A stretch of DNA of 64,000 nucleotides from Dichetophora obliterata (GCA_963920525.1 OY986440.1:16820210-16884209), one strand, 5' to 3'; shown: positions 19,460-32,110, counted from the first letter of the stretch. Numbers and translations are program-made. Notes: generated from the sequence alone by a model not told the origin.

Positions 19460-21235
19460 CTGTAAACGAAAGCTTTTTTGGTAATATTTTTCACGGTTAA
19501 TATGTATAATAAAAAATTCCCTTTATAATGACATGAAAATTATTTCGATATTTAGAAAACTGTAAATTTTCTCAGTACAACGCATTTCCTTGAAGGAAGG
19601 ACATCGCCTTAGAATGAGAAAAAACGATTGAAATTTCAAGTTTTAATTTTGTAAGCAAATATCTCTGAAATTTTCCAACTGATGTTCATAAAAATTTCTT
19701 TGTTGAAAAGTTAAATTACATGAACTTGGAGAATTAGGAAAAATTTACCGTTACCTCTCCTATTCAATGTTCTGTATTGTTTTCAAAAAACTTCTGAAAT
19801 ATTGAATTTTTGCTCAAAAAATAGGCAAAAAGTTGATTTTGTTGTACATTTTTTTTTTAATTTCTATTTTCCCCACATATAATTTACCTGAAAAAATTTC
19901 TTCATTTTGACACATCACTCAATAAACAGTTTCTATCATCGAAAATCATAAGCTACCCCCTATGATTTTTTTGATGAAAATGAATTTTTTCAAAATGTTG
20001 TTTTATATTTTTTATAAAGTTCTACAGCTTTAAAAATAATTTCTGTGGAAAAACCACTCCAAAGTTATACACAAATCTAATTTTAAGCCATTTTCTTATT
20101 TATGCTATTATACAAAATTTAAATGCAAATTTAATGTTACCACTTTACTCCAAAAGTACTGGGCCAATTTTTATGAAAAAAAGTTTTAAAGGATCATATT
20201 TGTGCTACAGTTTTATTTAGGGGTATTTGTCTTTCGAAATTTTAATAAAACGTATATTTAATTAAAATGTTAAAATCATCCCAGCTGCCACACATTGCTT
20301 ATTCGTTTTCTTTTCACGTGGTTGTATTGCGTGAGTTTCAATAAACTTCACGTTGCTCTCTTCTCTCTTCTTTTTATGCTCAGCTAGCACAGCGCAACAA
20401 AAAAAAACAGAGCAGCCTCGTGACAGGCGAAAAGTGAGATACATATAAATGCAGTAAAATAAAACAAAACAAAAGAAAATAAGACATATTTTTATTTTCT
20501 TGACATGTGTTGTCTTAAGTAGATTGATAAAAAAACGTCCGAGGCGTTTTTAGTTTTTATATAAAGAGGCGTAAGCAAAACAGTTCGATTCTATTATCTC
20601 CCGTGTTTCTGAACCGATTTAGATAATTTTACTTTTAAATGAATTAGAGTAGGAACCGGTGAAGAAGACCGAATATTTTTTATAGAAATTTACCAACTTG
20701 AAACAGTTGAAACGATGTATTCTATAGTTCACGCATTGTAGATTCATATGCACGTAGAGGATCCCCACAAAAAGAAGAGAAAAAAGTTCGGCATTGTTTC
20801 GTTAGGTTTTTTTTCCTTACACTGCGATATCAGTTCTCTTACGTTCTCAGATGAGCGTAGAAAAAAGAAACAAAAACTAACTATTTCTATTTTCAGTTTG
20901 CCGCTCACATTGCTCTCCTCTGAGTGAGATAACTGGTGGCTAATTCGTTAGGAAAGTAAAAGTGATGCCAAATTTGTATGATAAACATATGTTGTTCATA
21001 TTAATTTTTTATCGAATCAACAGAGAATGTATGCGAAAAGATTGAATTTCGACCACTAGCGAACTCCAGCAGATATAAATGCACATACTACTAAAATTTA
21101 CTTTAGGTTCTAAATAATTGGATCAAATTTTTCACGGTTTTCCTTATGTTTAATTTGGTTCTAATAAATTTATTTGTAGAGAATATAAAAAATGTTTTCA
21201 AATATTTTTACATTTTTCCCAATTTGCTGTACATA
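19460..21235. other. Non-coding DNA, no gene seen
   Basis: AT-rich to about 20,260, then mixed composition. TTTCTCAGTACAA at about 19,570 repeats TTTTCGCAGTACAA at about 19,031 on the other side of the SINE. The segments 20,270-20,460 and 20,700-20,960 are less AT-rich and look unique; they could be intronic or intergenic host DNA. Confidence 0.4.
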
Positions 21236-21241
21236 TTTAAT

Positions 21242-21512
21242 AAAAAAAAAATTGGCCATTTCAGCCTTAGAAATTAACGAGCTTCTTTTGATCCATTGTG
21301 CTGTGTGTCTTATCTAACACATTTGACATAAATGATTAAGAAATGAACCTACGAGTTCTATGCCGATTTAGAACGGCTTATGTTCTCAAGAAACTTTACA
21401 TGGCAGTTTTTACTCTCTGAGGTTTGCCATTGCCGCCATTGCAGCTGTAAAAATATTCTGTCTGAGCTGGGAATTGAACCCGGACTGCTGCGGTTCTTTA
21501 GCTTATCCACAT
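21242..21512 (-). repeat. SINE copy, family A, minus strand
   Basis: In reverse complement, a tRNA-like head with AGCTAAAGAACCGC and the B box GGGTTCAATTCCC is followed by AGCTCAGACAGAATATTTT, GGCAAACCTCAGAGAGTAAA, TTCTTGAGAACATAAGCCG and a tail GGCTGAAATGGCCAATTTTT. It aligns with the copy at 46,351-46,677 along almost its whole length. Confidence 0.85.
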
Positions 21513-21534
21513 AATTCTTCGTGGCTACAAACTA

Positions 21535-21715
21535 TTCCCAGTTGGCTTTGGCCGCCGTACGTATTTAGATTGGTTTGTTTTATACCTTTGGAACCTATGG
21601 AGGCTGTTAAGTGTGTTCCAGAGTAAAAATATAAGTGGCCGAACAGCGGTCGAACATAAGCCGTTCGGCCGAGAAAAATATTTAAAATAAGGCGGTCATA
21701 CACTCTTTGGCTTTA
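21535..21715 (-). repeat. CGGCCG-rich repeat, copy 1
   Basis: In reverse complement this has TTTTAAATATTTTTCTCGGC followed by CGAACGGCTTATG and GCTGTTCGGCCACTTA. The first block is shared with 63,672-63,700. The 66-residue open frame here is a product of the repeat; its LILNIFLGRT phrase recurs at the other copy. Confidence 0.7.
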
Positions 21716-21719
21716 GCTA

Positions 21720-22810
21720 AAAAAGTTTTTATTTTAATTCGGGTTATCAAAATTTGGTGATTATTTTAATTTATTCACATTTTGTGTGCAAAGCTTTTGG
21801 GAAAATCGAAAACTCATTGAAATAAGAATTTGATCTTAGGAATTTTTCCAAGGAAAGAACTTTGTACTTGGTCAAAATGAGATCTTAATTTCGATAACGA
21901 AATCTTCGTGTCCATGCAAATGTGCCGTGGTCGTGAACCGCTCTACTGAGTCGCATAACTTCTCTATCGATTGTGGCCACACCTGTTCTAATTAACTGCT
22001 ATAGATGACCGACCGGCTGTTCTGCGTTCAACACAAATGAGACATACAATATAGCACGTCCGACAACGTTCACCGTCCGTTCAGCACACACAAAAAATAT
22101 GCTTGAGTTCGCTCACATTTCGCAATTCTTCGTTTTTAATTAATAAGAACTCACTCAACAATGCCCAGGTACCAAAGCCATTGTCCCCGTCAGGAATGTG
22201 CCAAGTGTTACAACAACAATAACTTTACAAAATAAAAATAAAAATAGAGAAAAGAACCCAACTGCAAACAAAAAGCAGAAACAATAATATCAAAAACAAC
22301 AACAACACAAGCGCGTGGGTCGCCATGCAAAAATGCAACAAGCGAGAAAGTTATGAGCTCAACGCGAAATGTAATTAAACAGCGTTGATCCTTTTAATCG
22401 CCCCGCAACCCGACCACAGCTTAACACAACGCTATCCACAGCTCCAATACACATGCACACACACATGTAGCCAAACGAATTCCTGCCGGACCCAGAGTAA
22501 TCTCTGCAAGCCTCTTCCTAACGCGCAGCGACAGCAGCAGCCACAAATTACTTCTTACTTCACAGTACTGTGCAGAATGTGTGTGGGTGTTGTTTATGTT
22601 TTTGTTGCTGTTGGTGTTTTTATTGTTGCTGCTGCACTGTGACACAAAAAGCATTCCAAGCCGTAAACAAAATCGAACAGATAAAAATGCAGGACATTAC
22701 CCTAATGTTCGCGGTAATTTAATACGGTAAATTTTAAGCGTAGGTTACGCTCTGCTGTGCATTTTGTAGGGAAGGAGAGGAACCACCACCACAAGTGTGG
22801 CTGTTAAAGG
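21720..22810. other. Lower-AT, microsatellite-dotted DNA, possibly host
   Basis: From about 21,900 the sequence is richer in C and A than the flanks, with CAACAACAA and CAGCAGCAG runs and few signs of transposons. This texture is common in fly regulatory or UTR DNA. The 85-residue frame at 22,385-22,642 is biased by short repeats and I do not call it a gene. It ends at the hAT target site. Confidence 0.4.
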
Positions 22811-22979
22811 GTTGGTATCAGGGACGTAAATTTATCTTTTACCAGGGGGGGGGGGGCAGAAAAATAACTTATAATTAAAACACACAATTATATGTTATAA
22901 ATAAGAGATCATATTTTATAATAGAAGAGATCATTTATTAATAATTATGTATAAAGAAGAAAGGATATCGTCATTGCTT

Positions 22980-25136
22980 TAAATGAACAAAATCATCAAT
23001 GACTGAGTCAACGTTAATGATTTTAGCTTCTTCATGCAGACATTCAATTACCAGCAGATCACTAAGTCACTTATCGCCGCACCTGTTGCTGGCAATGTGA
23101 GGACTAAATCTATTATTTTGTTGAGTTCACTAAATCCATTTGTATCAAAAATTTATGTCAAAAATGGAAATTTTGTGTTCAATGATTTTATAAGAGATTT
23201 TGCCAAATTTAGTTGTGCATCAAGAATTAATGTATCAATACCGCTTGTTGGATAGAGATACACAAGTTCCTTGAGCGCATTCGAACATAAAAAGTTCATT
23301 TTTTAAAATCTTACAATTAATTGTAAATCGAGCATTAAGTTCAGAAATAAATTTTGTCGACACACGCATAAAGTATACCAGTACGCATTGAATCGTTGAC
23401 TTGTCATTTGCCTGCTTACCAGTTGTGGACAACACATAATACTCCGGTAATTTTTTTGCCATTGCATGATCTCTGTTTGGTCTACTTGCACGCCTTTCTT
23501 TGTTCATTACAATTCCAATTTGAACTCCTATTTCAGCAGCTTCTTTAACAATGCTATCCCATGTTTTCTCATTTCGAAATGAATTTAGGTGTTTTTTGTA
23601 GATTCTATAATTATTTCAGCGGATAGATCATCTATTGCTGAATTTTGTAATTCTTCCGACAACGAATTAACTGTTTGAAGCAATTTTTCAGCCAATATCA
23701 AACAACGAAGAAACTTTATTCTATGAATTCGTTTTTGTAGTCCCAAAGCTTCTGCTGTTGCTATTCTATCAGCCTGCTGTAATGTTATGGCTTCTAAAAC
23801 GTTTGATATAGATTCTATTCTAAACTTTATTTTGCAAACAGACCGAAACCAATAACACCACCAAGTTTGAACCAATCTTTCAAGCTCTAAAACATGTAAA
23901 TTTTGTTCCATTTGAGCTTTTACAAAGAGTTTATGTCGTGGGCCGCTATTTGCCAAGAAAACATAAATAGATTGGATGATGGAAAACATGTCAACAATCT
24001 CTGGTGTATTTTTCACGGTGTTGATTAGAACTACGGTGCGTGACAGTGGATGTAGACCACATGTAGAGCAATTTCTTTAATGCGTGTCTGAACGCCACGC
24101 TCATAACTGAAGAGCCGTCGTAGCATTGCGCGACACACTTATCCCATGATACTTTGTTTTCTATAACTTTTTCCATGTGAAAAGTACCTAGAGGCTTTTC
24201 CCACACTGAACCATTCGACGACGTGGATCTGATGACAAAACTTAGTTGCTCTTTATGAGCTGTATCTTTTGACTCATCTACCATCAATGCCCAAAAATAT
24301 GCTATTGAATCAATCGTATTTTTTCTCAGTTTATTTGCCAAACAGTAAATAATATTGTTTTGAAAGGGTGCAGAAGTATAGTGTCCATATCTTTTTCGAA
24401 GTCTTTCTTGTAATTGAGGCGAAAGTTCGCTTAAAGTTTCCAGCAATTCAATATAATTACCTCTATTTGACGATTCTTTTGATTCATCTCCACGAAATGT
24501 CAGATCATGTCGACCCGCTAAATATGAAGCCGCTAAAAATAAATACTTCACATGATTCCTATTTTCGATAACTGTTCATTTATTATATTTGCCACAGGTT
24601 CACGTAATCCAGCTGAAATACTCTTTGCTTCTAACCAAGATACAGTCCCATCTTTGTACTTTTGACTACTCTCATGCTGTGTAAGCAATTCCTTCATATT
24701 TTTCCATTTGTTGAAACCTTTGTCTACAAATGTAATACTTTCACCGGCTCGTTTCACCGGCACGTACAATATTTTTACCAAAATGGCGACAGCTAAAACA
24801 AAATGCACTATCTAGGGTGATGGAGTATTCTATCCATGGATATTGTTTAAAATATCCACTGTTAAATCGGCATTTTGAAGTTTGCGGATATTCATTTAAT
24901 AATGGTTGAACAGGATTGTCATTATAAGAACTTCATAAATCTGAAAGCAACAGTTCGTTGTTTGTCAATGTTGATAATTGATATTTCTCTACTAATTTTT
25001 TTTCCAATAGAAGATCATGCGTTATCAACTGATTGGTCAGTTTCCAATATTTGCTACTTCTTTTCTGTTTGATCTCTTCAAAAAGTTTAACATTGACATC
25101 TGGGTTGCTTTCTTTGACATTTTTATTATGAAACAA
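22980..25136 (-). pseudogene. hAT transposase (TTF zinc finger, ZMYM-like group)
   Basis: Reading down the minus strand: a TTF-type zinc finger at about 24,890-24,650 (YFKQYPWIEYSITLDSAFCF then SCRHFGKN, and GFNKWKNMKELLTQHESSQK). Next comes the DUF4371 block at 24,551-23,991 (LTFRGDESKESSNRGNYIEL; ALMVDESKDTAHKEQLSFVI with a catalytic-type Asp; AQCYDGSSVM). A middle region follows at 24,016-23,585 (ANSGPRHKLF). The C-terminal dimerisation block near 23,130 has a degraded TLPATGA motif in place of the usual TLPVTSA. At least two single-base frameshifts (near 24,550 and 24,010) and others inactivate it. It is like the ZMYM1/ZMYM6-type hAT proteins common in arthropods. Residues N-terminal of the finger are uncertain. 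Confidence 0.88.
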
Positions 25137-25139
25137 TTA

Positions 25140-26760
25140 ATTTAAATCAGTTCTTAATCAAATTTAAATACAACTCAAACCCAATTGTTCATCTGACAGG
25201 CTAATTGAAATAATAATTATGGAATATTATAATTTAAATTATCACTTACCTTTACTTCTAAAATATAGCACTACTAATTAATGCACAACCGCTGCTTAAG
25301 TTTTCACAAATACTAATGACAAACGTTTAATAATTCAAATTATATTTTTCTCCAACTCATCATCAATAACACAGCCTTCTTAGAATTTATCGCAAATTTT
25401 AATTAAATGCAAAATTTAAAAATATTGCTATTGTACTGTATTATTAAACAGTTAGTGTTTAATTTCGTTCAATTTATCGCGATTCAATATTGCTAGCCGT
25501 AATGTTTCTTTATTACTAAGCTTCCAAAAATAAAATATGCTTTATAGCCGAACGCCAACGAAACGCACAGGTGCACAGGTTAGAATTTTTGTTAATATCT
25601 CGTAAATAGAGCTTTTTGCATTTAATATTTTGTTATTTTTGCTTTTTATTGCAAAATGCATTCTCGATACGGTCTTTAAATTATATGTAAATTTTAACGA
25701 TTATAGTCAAAAAAACATGCTGTTTTTTTATATCACTGAGAATGCAACGTTGCGCCATGAACACAACGAGCGCAATTATAATTTTGGCAATGCAGACTCT
25801 CATAGTGGGTTGCCATGCCACTATTTGTAGAATATAAACGATATATTTTTAATTGAACGAATTAATATTACTTCTATAAAACGCAATATTATAATTTAAT
25901 TTATAATATTACGAATACAATACAAATTATTGTGAACTGTATAGCTGACTGACGACATTTTTCTGTGACACAGTTTTCAATTTTGTATCCTGAAGATGGG
26001 TTAAAACTGAAGTCGAAATTTCGAAAAAACAACATAAATATACACAAAAAAGTTTTTGTTTTGTTGCTACAGCCGTAGCTCAAATAAGCAAGAAAAGTAT
26101 TTCTTAAGAAGGCCGATTGCAACAACAACACGTAAATTAGGAATGTTAAAGTAGTTGAAAAAACAATGTATAAACACTATATTATTAAACTCAATTTGAT
26201 TTTGCACACTTACAATGAAGTCTCGCATACTACGAGTTGGATGGCGATGCAACTGTTTTTAATAACAACCTTCGGTATCTTTATTTTTTTTTTTTTGTTT
26301 TTCTACTTTCACATGACATACAGCAACAACAATTAAAAAAACAACAACAATAAAACATTTTAAATTAAGTTTGATATTTTCTCTATTCAATAAACCAAAC
26401 AAAACCGTTCGTCGATATCTCTTAGAATTTTTGTGTAATATAATTTTTAGCGAGGTAATAAATTTGGGATGGCCAAGGCAAAGGACGCCCATAATCAAGT
26501 CAAAGAGCCTAGGTAATGAAGGGGGAGAGTGATGACCCTTCAATATAAGGCCCACGCCATAGAAGCGGCGGATCAATACAAGTAAAAGTGTAAAATACGT
26601 ATGCATAATTTTGCTCGACCCCGATTTAAATCAGGCTCCAGTGATTTCAAAACTTAGTTAGATTTATATTTTGAAATTAATTTTTATTATTAAATTTAAG
26701 ATAATTTTTTCAAAATTAGGTGAAATACCCCCCCCCCCCCGCCCTACCTAATTTACATCA
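25140..26760. other. Non-coding 5' part of the hAT element
   Basis: Between the transposase start and the right terminal repeat lie about 1.6 kb of AT-rich DNA without a recognisable frame. The 115-residue frame at 26,259-26,606 has no family features that I know. Part of it may be promoter and subterminal DNA, or a further insertion that I cannot delimit. Confidence 0.45.
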
Positions 26761-26789
26761 CTGGTTGGTATGTGTTGGGAATCAAATGT

Positions 26790-27070
26790 ATGAAATGATC
26801 CTATTATTTTTTCACCTTCAACATTTCTTTCAAACACACCTACCCCACACATCTACCAGCCTTTTGTGGATTCCCCCTCCTTAAAAAAAAACACAAAAAT
26901 TAATGTCTCTAAAACAGTTTATATGTCTCACGAAATGACCCCTAGTGGGTTAAAATGTATGAGATGGTCTTGTTACTTTTCCACTCTGCCCTATCTATCT
27001 AAATTCGGGGGTTTCTATACCCCCAAAAGGGTGGCAGATAACTGGTGTGTGTTTTCGAAAAAAATGTGGG
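26790..27070 (-). repeat. Tandem repeat family E, two units, inverted
   Basis: GATCCTATTATTTTTTCACC at 26,798 and a related GATGGTCTTGTTACTTTTCC at about 26,962 head two units; the second includes ACCCCCAAAAGGGTGGCAG. It matches the family at 59,324-59,840 in this orientation and 18,430-18,960 in reverse. Confidence 0.65.
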
Positions 27071-27189
27071 GATAAAAAAATTAATAAATAAATAATGAAG
27101 AAAATACTATAATACATAGAGACTTGAAATTTTTTGCAAGTAAATAATACAAAAAACGATATTCCAAAAATTGTTTTTCTTTTTCGCTA

Positions 27190-27720
27190 GGAATTATCTT
27201 CGAATGGACCGAAGTTAAAATACCCCCACAAGCGTATTTTAGTTTATTCGAAGTCTTGAATGTTGTATTACTTTGGTAGCGTAACTTTTATAGGGCGTCA
27301 TTTTTATCAAAATATTTCACATTTGAAACTGAAAAGGTTTTACTATTATGATAACGTTACTTTGATTGGGAGGTGGGCGGAATTTTCAGATAGTTTTTTA
27401 ACAAAATTCCCAAAATTCGGTTTTCATCCGATTTTGCTCATTTTTAAACTTGATCTGTATTTTTTTAAATAAAGCTTATATGTATATATATATATATATC
27501 GTTACGATAACTTTAAAATCACGGCTGTTATCGTGATCGGACAGACGAACAAAAGGAAATGACTAAATCGACTCAGGAGGTGATGCTGATCAAGAATATA
27601 TATAATTCTCTATACCTGACACGCCTCTGTCTGTGCGTTAAAAACGGAGTGACAAAGTTAATATACCCCTTACGCATTTTTATATGCGTGGGGGCATAAA
27701 AAATTAAAATGCATATTTAT
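27190..27720 (+). repeat. Interspersed repeat with retroelement-like 3' tail
   Basis: The end of this block, GACTAAATCGACTCAGGAGG then TGATGCTGATCAAGAATATA and TTAATATACCCCTTACGC, resembles from memory a widespread Drosophila repeat tail of the form GACTAAATCGACTC...AATATACCC. I cannot assign a family name safely. A (TA)n run at 27,481-27,500 lies inside it. Confidence 0.5.
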
Positions 27721-29280
27721 AAGTGTATACTTGTTACTTCCACATGTACAAAAATTATTAAGTGAAAAAAAAAATTAATGCATAATAATGCAATGATTAT
27801 ATTGAAATGACTAAAAACTACTTATTTTTTCGACACCCACCACCACCTAGCGAAAAGAAGAAGAAAATTTCTTTGGAATATTTTTATTTGTATTATTGAC
27901 GTAAAAACAATTTTCTCTATGTATAAAACTTTTCACAATCAATGTTTGGAATTGAGTCCTCATTTTTCTAACGTGCAATGTCACCTTAACACTTTATCTA
28001 CTTCTTTGTACAAGACTTTGGACCTTTAATGGACAAATGGTTATTTTTTGATAAAAATGGCGTAAGTTGATGGGGCAAAAACTGTACTCGTCAAAAAATT
28101 ATCTAAAAAAAATAACTATAGGCCCGCTAAAGTTAGGTAAGACAAAAAATGTGCAACCTGAGGATATTGGTTCATTTTGGTTTTTTGTGTTTGTTAGCCT
28201 GTCGGAAGTTGAGTAGGGCTGGTTGAAACCCCGATTTAATAGGGTTTTTAGGAGCTCCTACAGTTCTCTACAAAGTCTGCTTTTCAACTTTGAGCGTAGT
28301 TACGTTTTTGCAAATTACAGAGTTTGACGGTTCTTCGACATCTCCGCAGCTTTTGCAGAAGTCTACACGAGCAGGTTCTTAATAAGGATGCGAGTTTTAT
28401 TCATTCCTTGTTTCGCACAGTTTAGGCAAAAAATAGATAAAAATAATAGAGCCGTCTTAGCTCTTATACAGGTGGTTATATTTTCACTGCACTCAAAAAA
28501 GAAGAGTGTTTGTCTTAAACAAGAAGTAACGAAACATTTTAAGTATTTGGAATATATTTGAATCAATCCATCAGACAAACACACAGATGCTGGCACAATG
28601 CACAATGTGTTCATGACAAACAGTCAAAATGTTTTTGGGACATAACTGTGTTGTATCTTATACACACTTCATAATAGGGGTATTCTCTATGTCTAGCATA
28701 ATTGCATGAGAGCACGGATTGTAACAATCCTATACTAAAATATCCAGTAGATCGAGACCTTTTGTAAACGTATAGCATAGTAAAATCAACAGCTCAAACA
28801 GCTCTATAATGAGCTGCATTTCACGCTCCGTCCACCTTTTGTTTGGCCGCTTTCTCATACTCTTCTCTCTCATTACAATCACAGGGTTGCATTTCATAAA
28901 CTTTGCTTCATACCATCGCCACATACCGACATGGGTTTCAGTGTAGCACACATACAGTCTTTCACTTAATATAACTGATCCTCACAACGTTTAGCATTAA
29001 TTTGGATTAATTTAACTGTGCATTTTTAATGATTTTTCGATTTTTACTTTTGCTCTTTTTCTAATTTTTAGCTCAACACTGAGCGCTTTGTGTCATTTAC
29101 AGTTACAGTTGTGTGAAATTCTACAGTCAAGTTTAGAATTTATTCATAAGTTATTGCAAAATTTTCTCTTTTACAATTATGCAGCACATCAACCAAATAA
29201 GAGACCACTCCTGCAGCACAACGAAGCACTTCAAAAGTGCTTCCTACTAAAGCGGCAGTTTGTCGGAGCTGTGTTCAGCA
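27720..29280. other. Unassigned DNA; weak SANT-like open frame
   Basis: No clear element boundaries. The minus-strand frame 28,951-28,730 includes MRKRPNKRWTEREMQLIIEL, faintly like a Myb/SANT or MADF helix, but it stops soon after and nothing around it supports a gene. CACTCAAAAAAGA at about 28,492 could be a terminal repeat, but no partner was found. Confidence 0.3.
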
Positions 29281-29283
29281 ATA

Positions 29284-29390
29284 AAACTATTTACCATAAT
29301 ACTAAGAAGTCTTCAAGAGCCAAATTTAAAGTTATAAAATTATTTACCATAATACTTAGAAGTCTTCAAGAGCCAAACATTAGATTAATT
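29284..29390. repeat. 53-bp direct tandem duplication
   Basis: TATTTACCATAATACT(A/T)AGAAGT with CTTCAAGAGCCAAA occurs at 29,288 and again at 29,341 with only a few changes, so the duplication is recent. Confidence 0.85.
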
Positions 29391-29399
29391 TTCTTCTAC

Positions 29400-31440
29400 T
29401 ATTTCGAATAGACAGTGAGATTTAATTGCAAAATATTGGTCCACTTTTCACAAGTTGAATTTTTACAATTAATTTGTTTAAGTGTAGTGGCCTTATCACG
29501 TGGGCAGTTCTTTTTTTTTTTTGTCCAGCTCAGAGCCCTTTTTAGTAAATTTGCCTCTGGCATTTTGTTTACCCTCTATATTGCGATTATTTGGAGTCCT
29601 GCAGAAATTGTTGCTATGAATATGACTAATTTTGAGGAGAGCTTGCTTGATGACAGCTTGGCTGATTAAGTGATGATCTTTGAGTGGATTGCTAGAGCTT
29701 CTTTCTCAATCACAGATTTCTGCTTGATTACCAGACACTACGACAACACTGTATTCTAGAAACCTCTGTTTGACTGAGAAATGTATTGTACCCAATTTTT
29801 TAATCGCTAGTGAAGATTTAAATGCCGTGTTTACTGAAAGTTGTGAATCAATTCTCCGATTTTTCTTCATCAGAAAGGAGATGGTCGGGTTCGGATTAAA
29901 ATCAATTTCGGAGGGTAGCGCGTTTATCAGGACTATACTTTGTGGGCGTATAAAAACTTGTCCATGGATCCAAGTTTTAAATCCATCCTACTTATGTTGT
30001 CGTGGTTTTCATAAACTTGTCCAGGGTAGAAGATTAGGCATAACCTCTAAGGTTTGCCTGAAGCGTAGATCGCTTTTCATCTATTATTCCAGACTGGTGT
30101 GTCTAGTATTTTTATAAGATTTTTTGGAAGAGGTTTGGAGGTCGCATTAATCGGATTTTCCCTAAAAATCAGGTTTTTCGAGGATTTTTCGAATTCCAAA
30201 GATAGTTTGGTCAACAACAAACATTTTCTAAGTCTTTGAGTCATCATTTCCAAAGACAAATGTCCAAGCATTACTTTAATGTGCATAAATCAGATGTTTT
30301 GGCAGTTTTTTTGGTCATTCCGGTTTCAAAGGAAAAAAATGTTTATTTTGGAAAAGTAATGGCATTAATCATACATATTAAGCCTCTCCGGCTCTCCCTT
30401 AAAGGTGAAATATTAATTTAATTATCAGTAGGGTTCGTCCTTGAGCTGCTTCCCGATTTAGTACTAAAACCTTAAGTGACCCTAAGTTTTTCACTGACTT
30501 CAAATCCGGTCTGAGCGCCCTCCAAAATACCAAATAAAATCCTTAAGCCCTACGGTTTTTTCCTGCTGTATAGTGCTATTAGAGCAGGTATACACTTTGA
30601 ATGCTTTCCCCTAGCTGTTTGAAAGGGCAGGTTTGCTCGTTTCATATTTTTAGCAATTTCGTTATCGATACACAAACCAACGAATTAACGATTCCACCAA
30701 CGGCTACAAAGATTTAAAAGCTATAACCTGGAACGGCAAAAGTAAAATCAAGAACATTTTTTTCAAAAGCTTAAAATTTTACCACATTTCAAACTGCATT
30801 ATTAGGTTTTTTCATTATGATGATATTTTAAAAAGTTAAGAAGCGCTTTCTAAAAAATGTGCGCAAATTTCACAAAAAAAATGTAATATATGACACCCGA
30901 ATGACCAAAAAAATTTGGCAAAACTTCTGATTTATGTACATGAAAGTAAAGTTTGGACATTTGTCTTTCGAAATGGCACAACTTTTTTATGCATTTCAAA
31001 CTACATATTTCCTTGTTTGGTTTCTATTTCTTGATATATAAAGAGAATAGTTGTGTGCCTAAACAAAGTTTCTGCATCCAAAATCTTACCTCTTTACTTA
31101 TATGTGTCAAGCTATTAAAGTGACATCCTCCACGGAGAGAAATAATAATTTTGTTCGACTTAAGATTATACCAAATCCAATCCTTATTTACTTGAATCAA
31201 GTATTTAAATCAAGTTATACAAACTTACAACTTATAAAAAGGTACAAAAATTCTTACAGTAAAAATTTCTTTTTAATTCTTAATTATTTACCTGAATTTA
31301 GAATTTATCTACTTGAATTGAGAATTTTCTTCTAAAGTTGAGAATTTTAGGCATGAGTGACAACAGATAGCTTGGCTTGATTCAAGCATATTATGTTTTT
31401 CAAAACATAAACACTTCAAACAAAATCTGTTTTCATCTTA
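29400..31440. other. Unassigned DNA without a recognised gene
   Basis: The segment 29,690-30,290 is more GC-rich and gives overlapping frames on both strands (29,770-30,117 plus; 30,077-30,286 minus), neither with motifs that I recognise. At about 31,129 the phrase CACGGAGAGAAA resembles the TIR type CACGCAGAGAAAA, but I found no partner end. Confidence 0.35.
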
Positions 31441-32110
31441 ATTTAACTTGAGCTAACCACTGTATTGTCACCTAACCATTGCCATTGCTATTGCTGTAGC
31501 AATATTGATCTGAATGCGCGTGAGTACTCAGTATGCACCAACAAATTTATGACATTCATCATCATTGTTGTCGCTCTATCGCGACCACCTCATCATCGCG
31601 CAGCGTCATTTCGCATCATGCCTTTGTTTTTTTTTTTTTTTTGTTCTTGCTGTTGTTGCTGCTTGCTAAGCTACCCATGCGATACGTTTTTGTTACTGCT
31701 GTCAGCCAACTTGGCGTTGAACGTGTGCGCAGGATTAATATAGGAATATCGTTATATAAGTATGAAGAGTTACAAACAAACAAACATAAGTATATTACGG
31801 TCATGCAAAAATGTATTCAAACAAACATAAATATACGAGTACATACAGAAGTGTATGCATATTTATGTTGTTTCCTTAAACCAGGTTGTCTGAACATAAT
31901 TTGCGCAGGCGCAGGCGCAGCCACTCACTGCTTTTGGTTCATCTTGATATGCAATGTTTTGTTTTTTGCTTTTAGCTGTGCTTTTGTGTTTTACACATAC
32001 ATACACACATGCATGCATCTGGACTATACATTGCTTTTGTATTTGCATTTATTTTGTTTTCCCTGTGTTTTTTTTTTTGAATTGGAATTGAAATTGAATT
32101 GAAAAACTGG
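31440..32110. other. Microsatellite-rich, possibly host DNA
   Basis: This holds GTTGTTGCTGCT and GCAGGCGCAGGCGCAG runs, ACATACATACACACATGCAT, and T-runs. The long frame at 31,533-32,102 is made of poly-Phe, poly-Leu and Cys-rich low-complexity stretches and is not a credible protein. Confidence 0.4.

Larger units (their letters stand above)
22819..26763 (-). mobile_element. hAT transposon with 8-bp target duplication
   Basis: The 8-bp duplication GTTGGTAT is exact (22,811-22,818 and 26,764-26,771). Ends are CAGGGACGTAAATTT on the left and, in reverse complement, CAGTGATGTAAATTAGG on the right. Just inside both ends is a homopolymer: twelve G at about 22,845 and a run of C at about 26,728. 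Element length is 3945 bp. It carries a broken TTF-zinc-finger plus DUF4371-type hAT transposase on the minus strand. Confidence 0.93.

Noticed and set aside
22385..22642. 85-residue frame as a small secreted or membrane protein
   Set aside because: The hydrophobic tail is encoded by a GTTGTTGCTG-type repeat and a minus-strand frame overlaps it fully.
28730..28951. Myb/SANT-domain gene
   Set aside because: Only one weakly similar helix (RPNKRWTEREMQ) and an early stop; no second helix, no neighbouring support.
29770..30117. 115-residue plus-strand frame as a gene
   Set aside because: No recognisable motif, and overlapping unrelated frames exist on the other strand.
31129..31140. Terminal repeat of the CACGCAGAGAAAA family
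   Set aside because: Only a short match (CACGGAGAGAAA) and no matching opposite end or TA duplication.
31533..32102. 189-residue open frame
   Set aside because: Made of Phe, Leu, Cys and His low-complexity runs from T-rich microsatellites; no domain.
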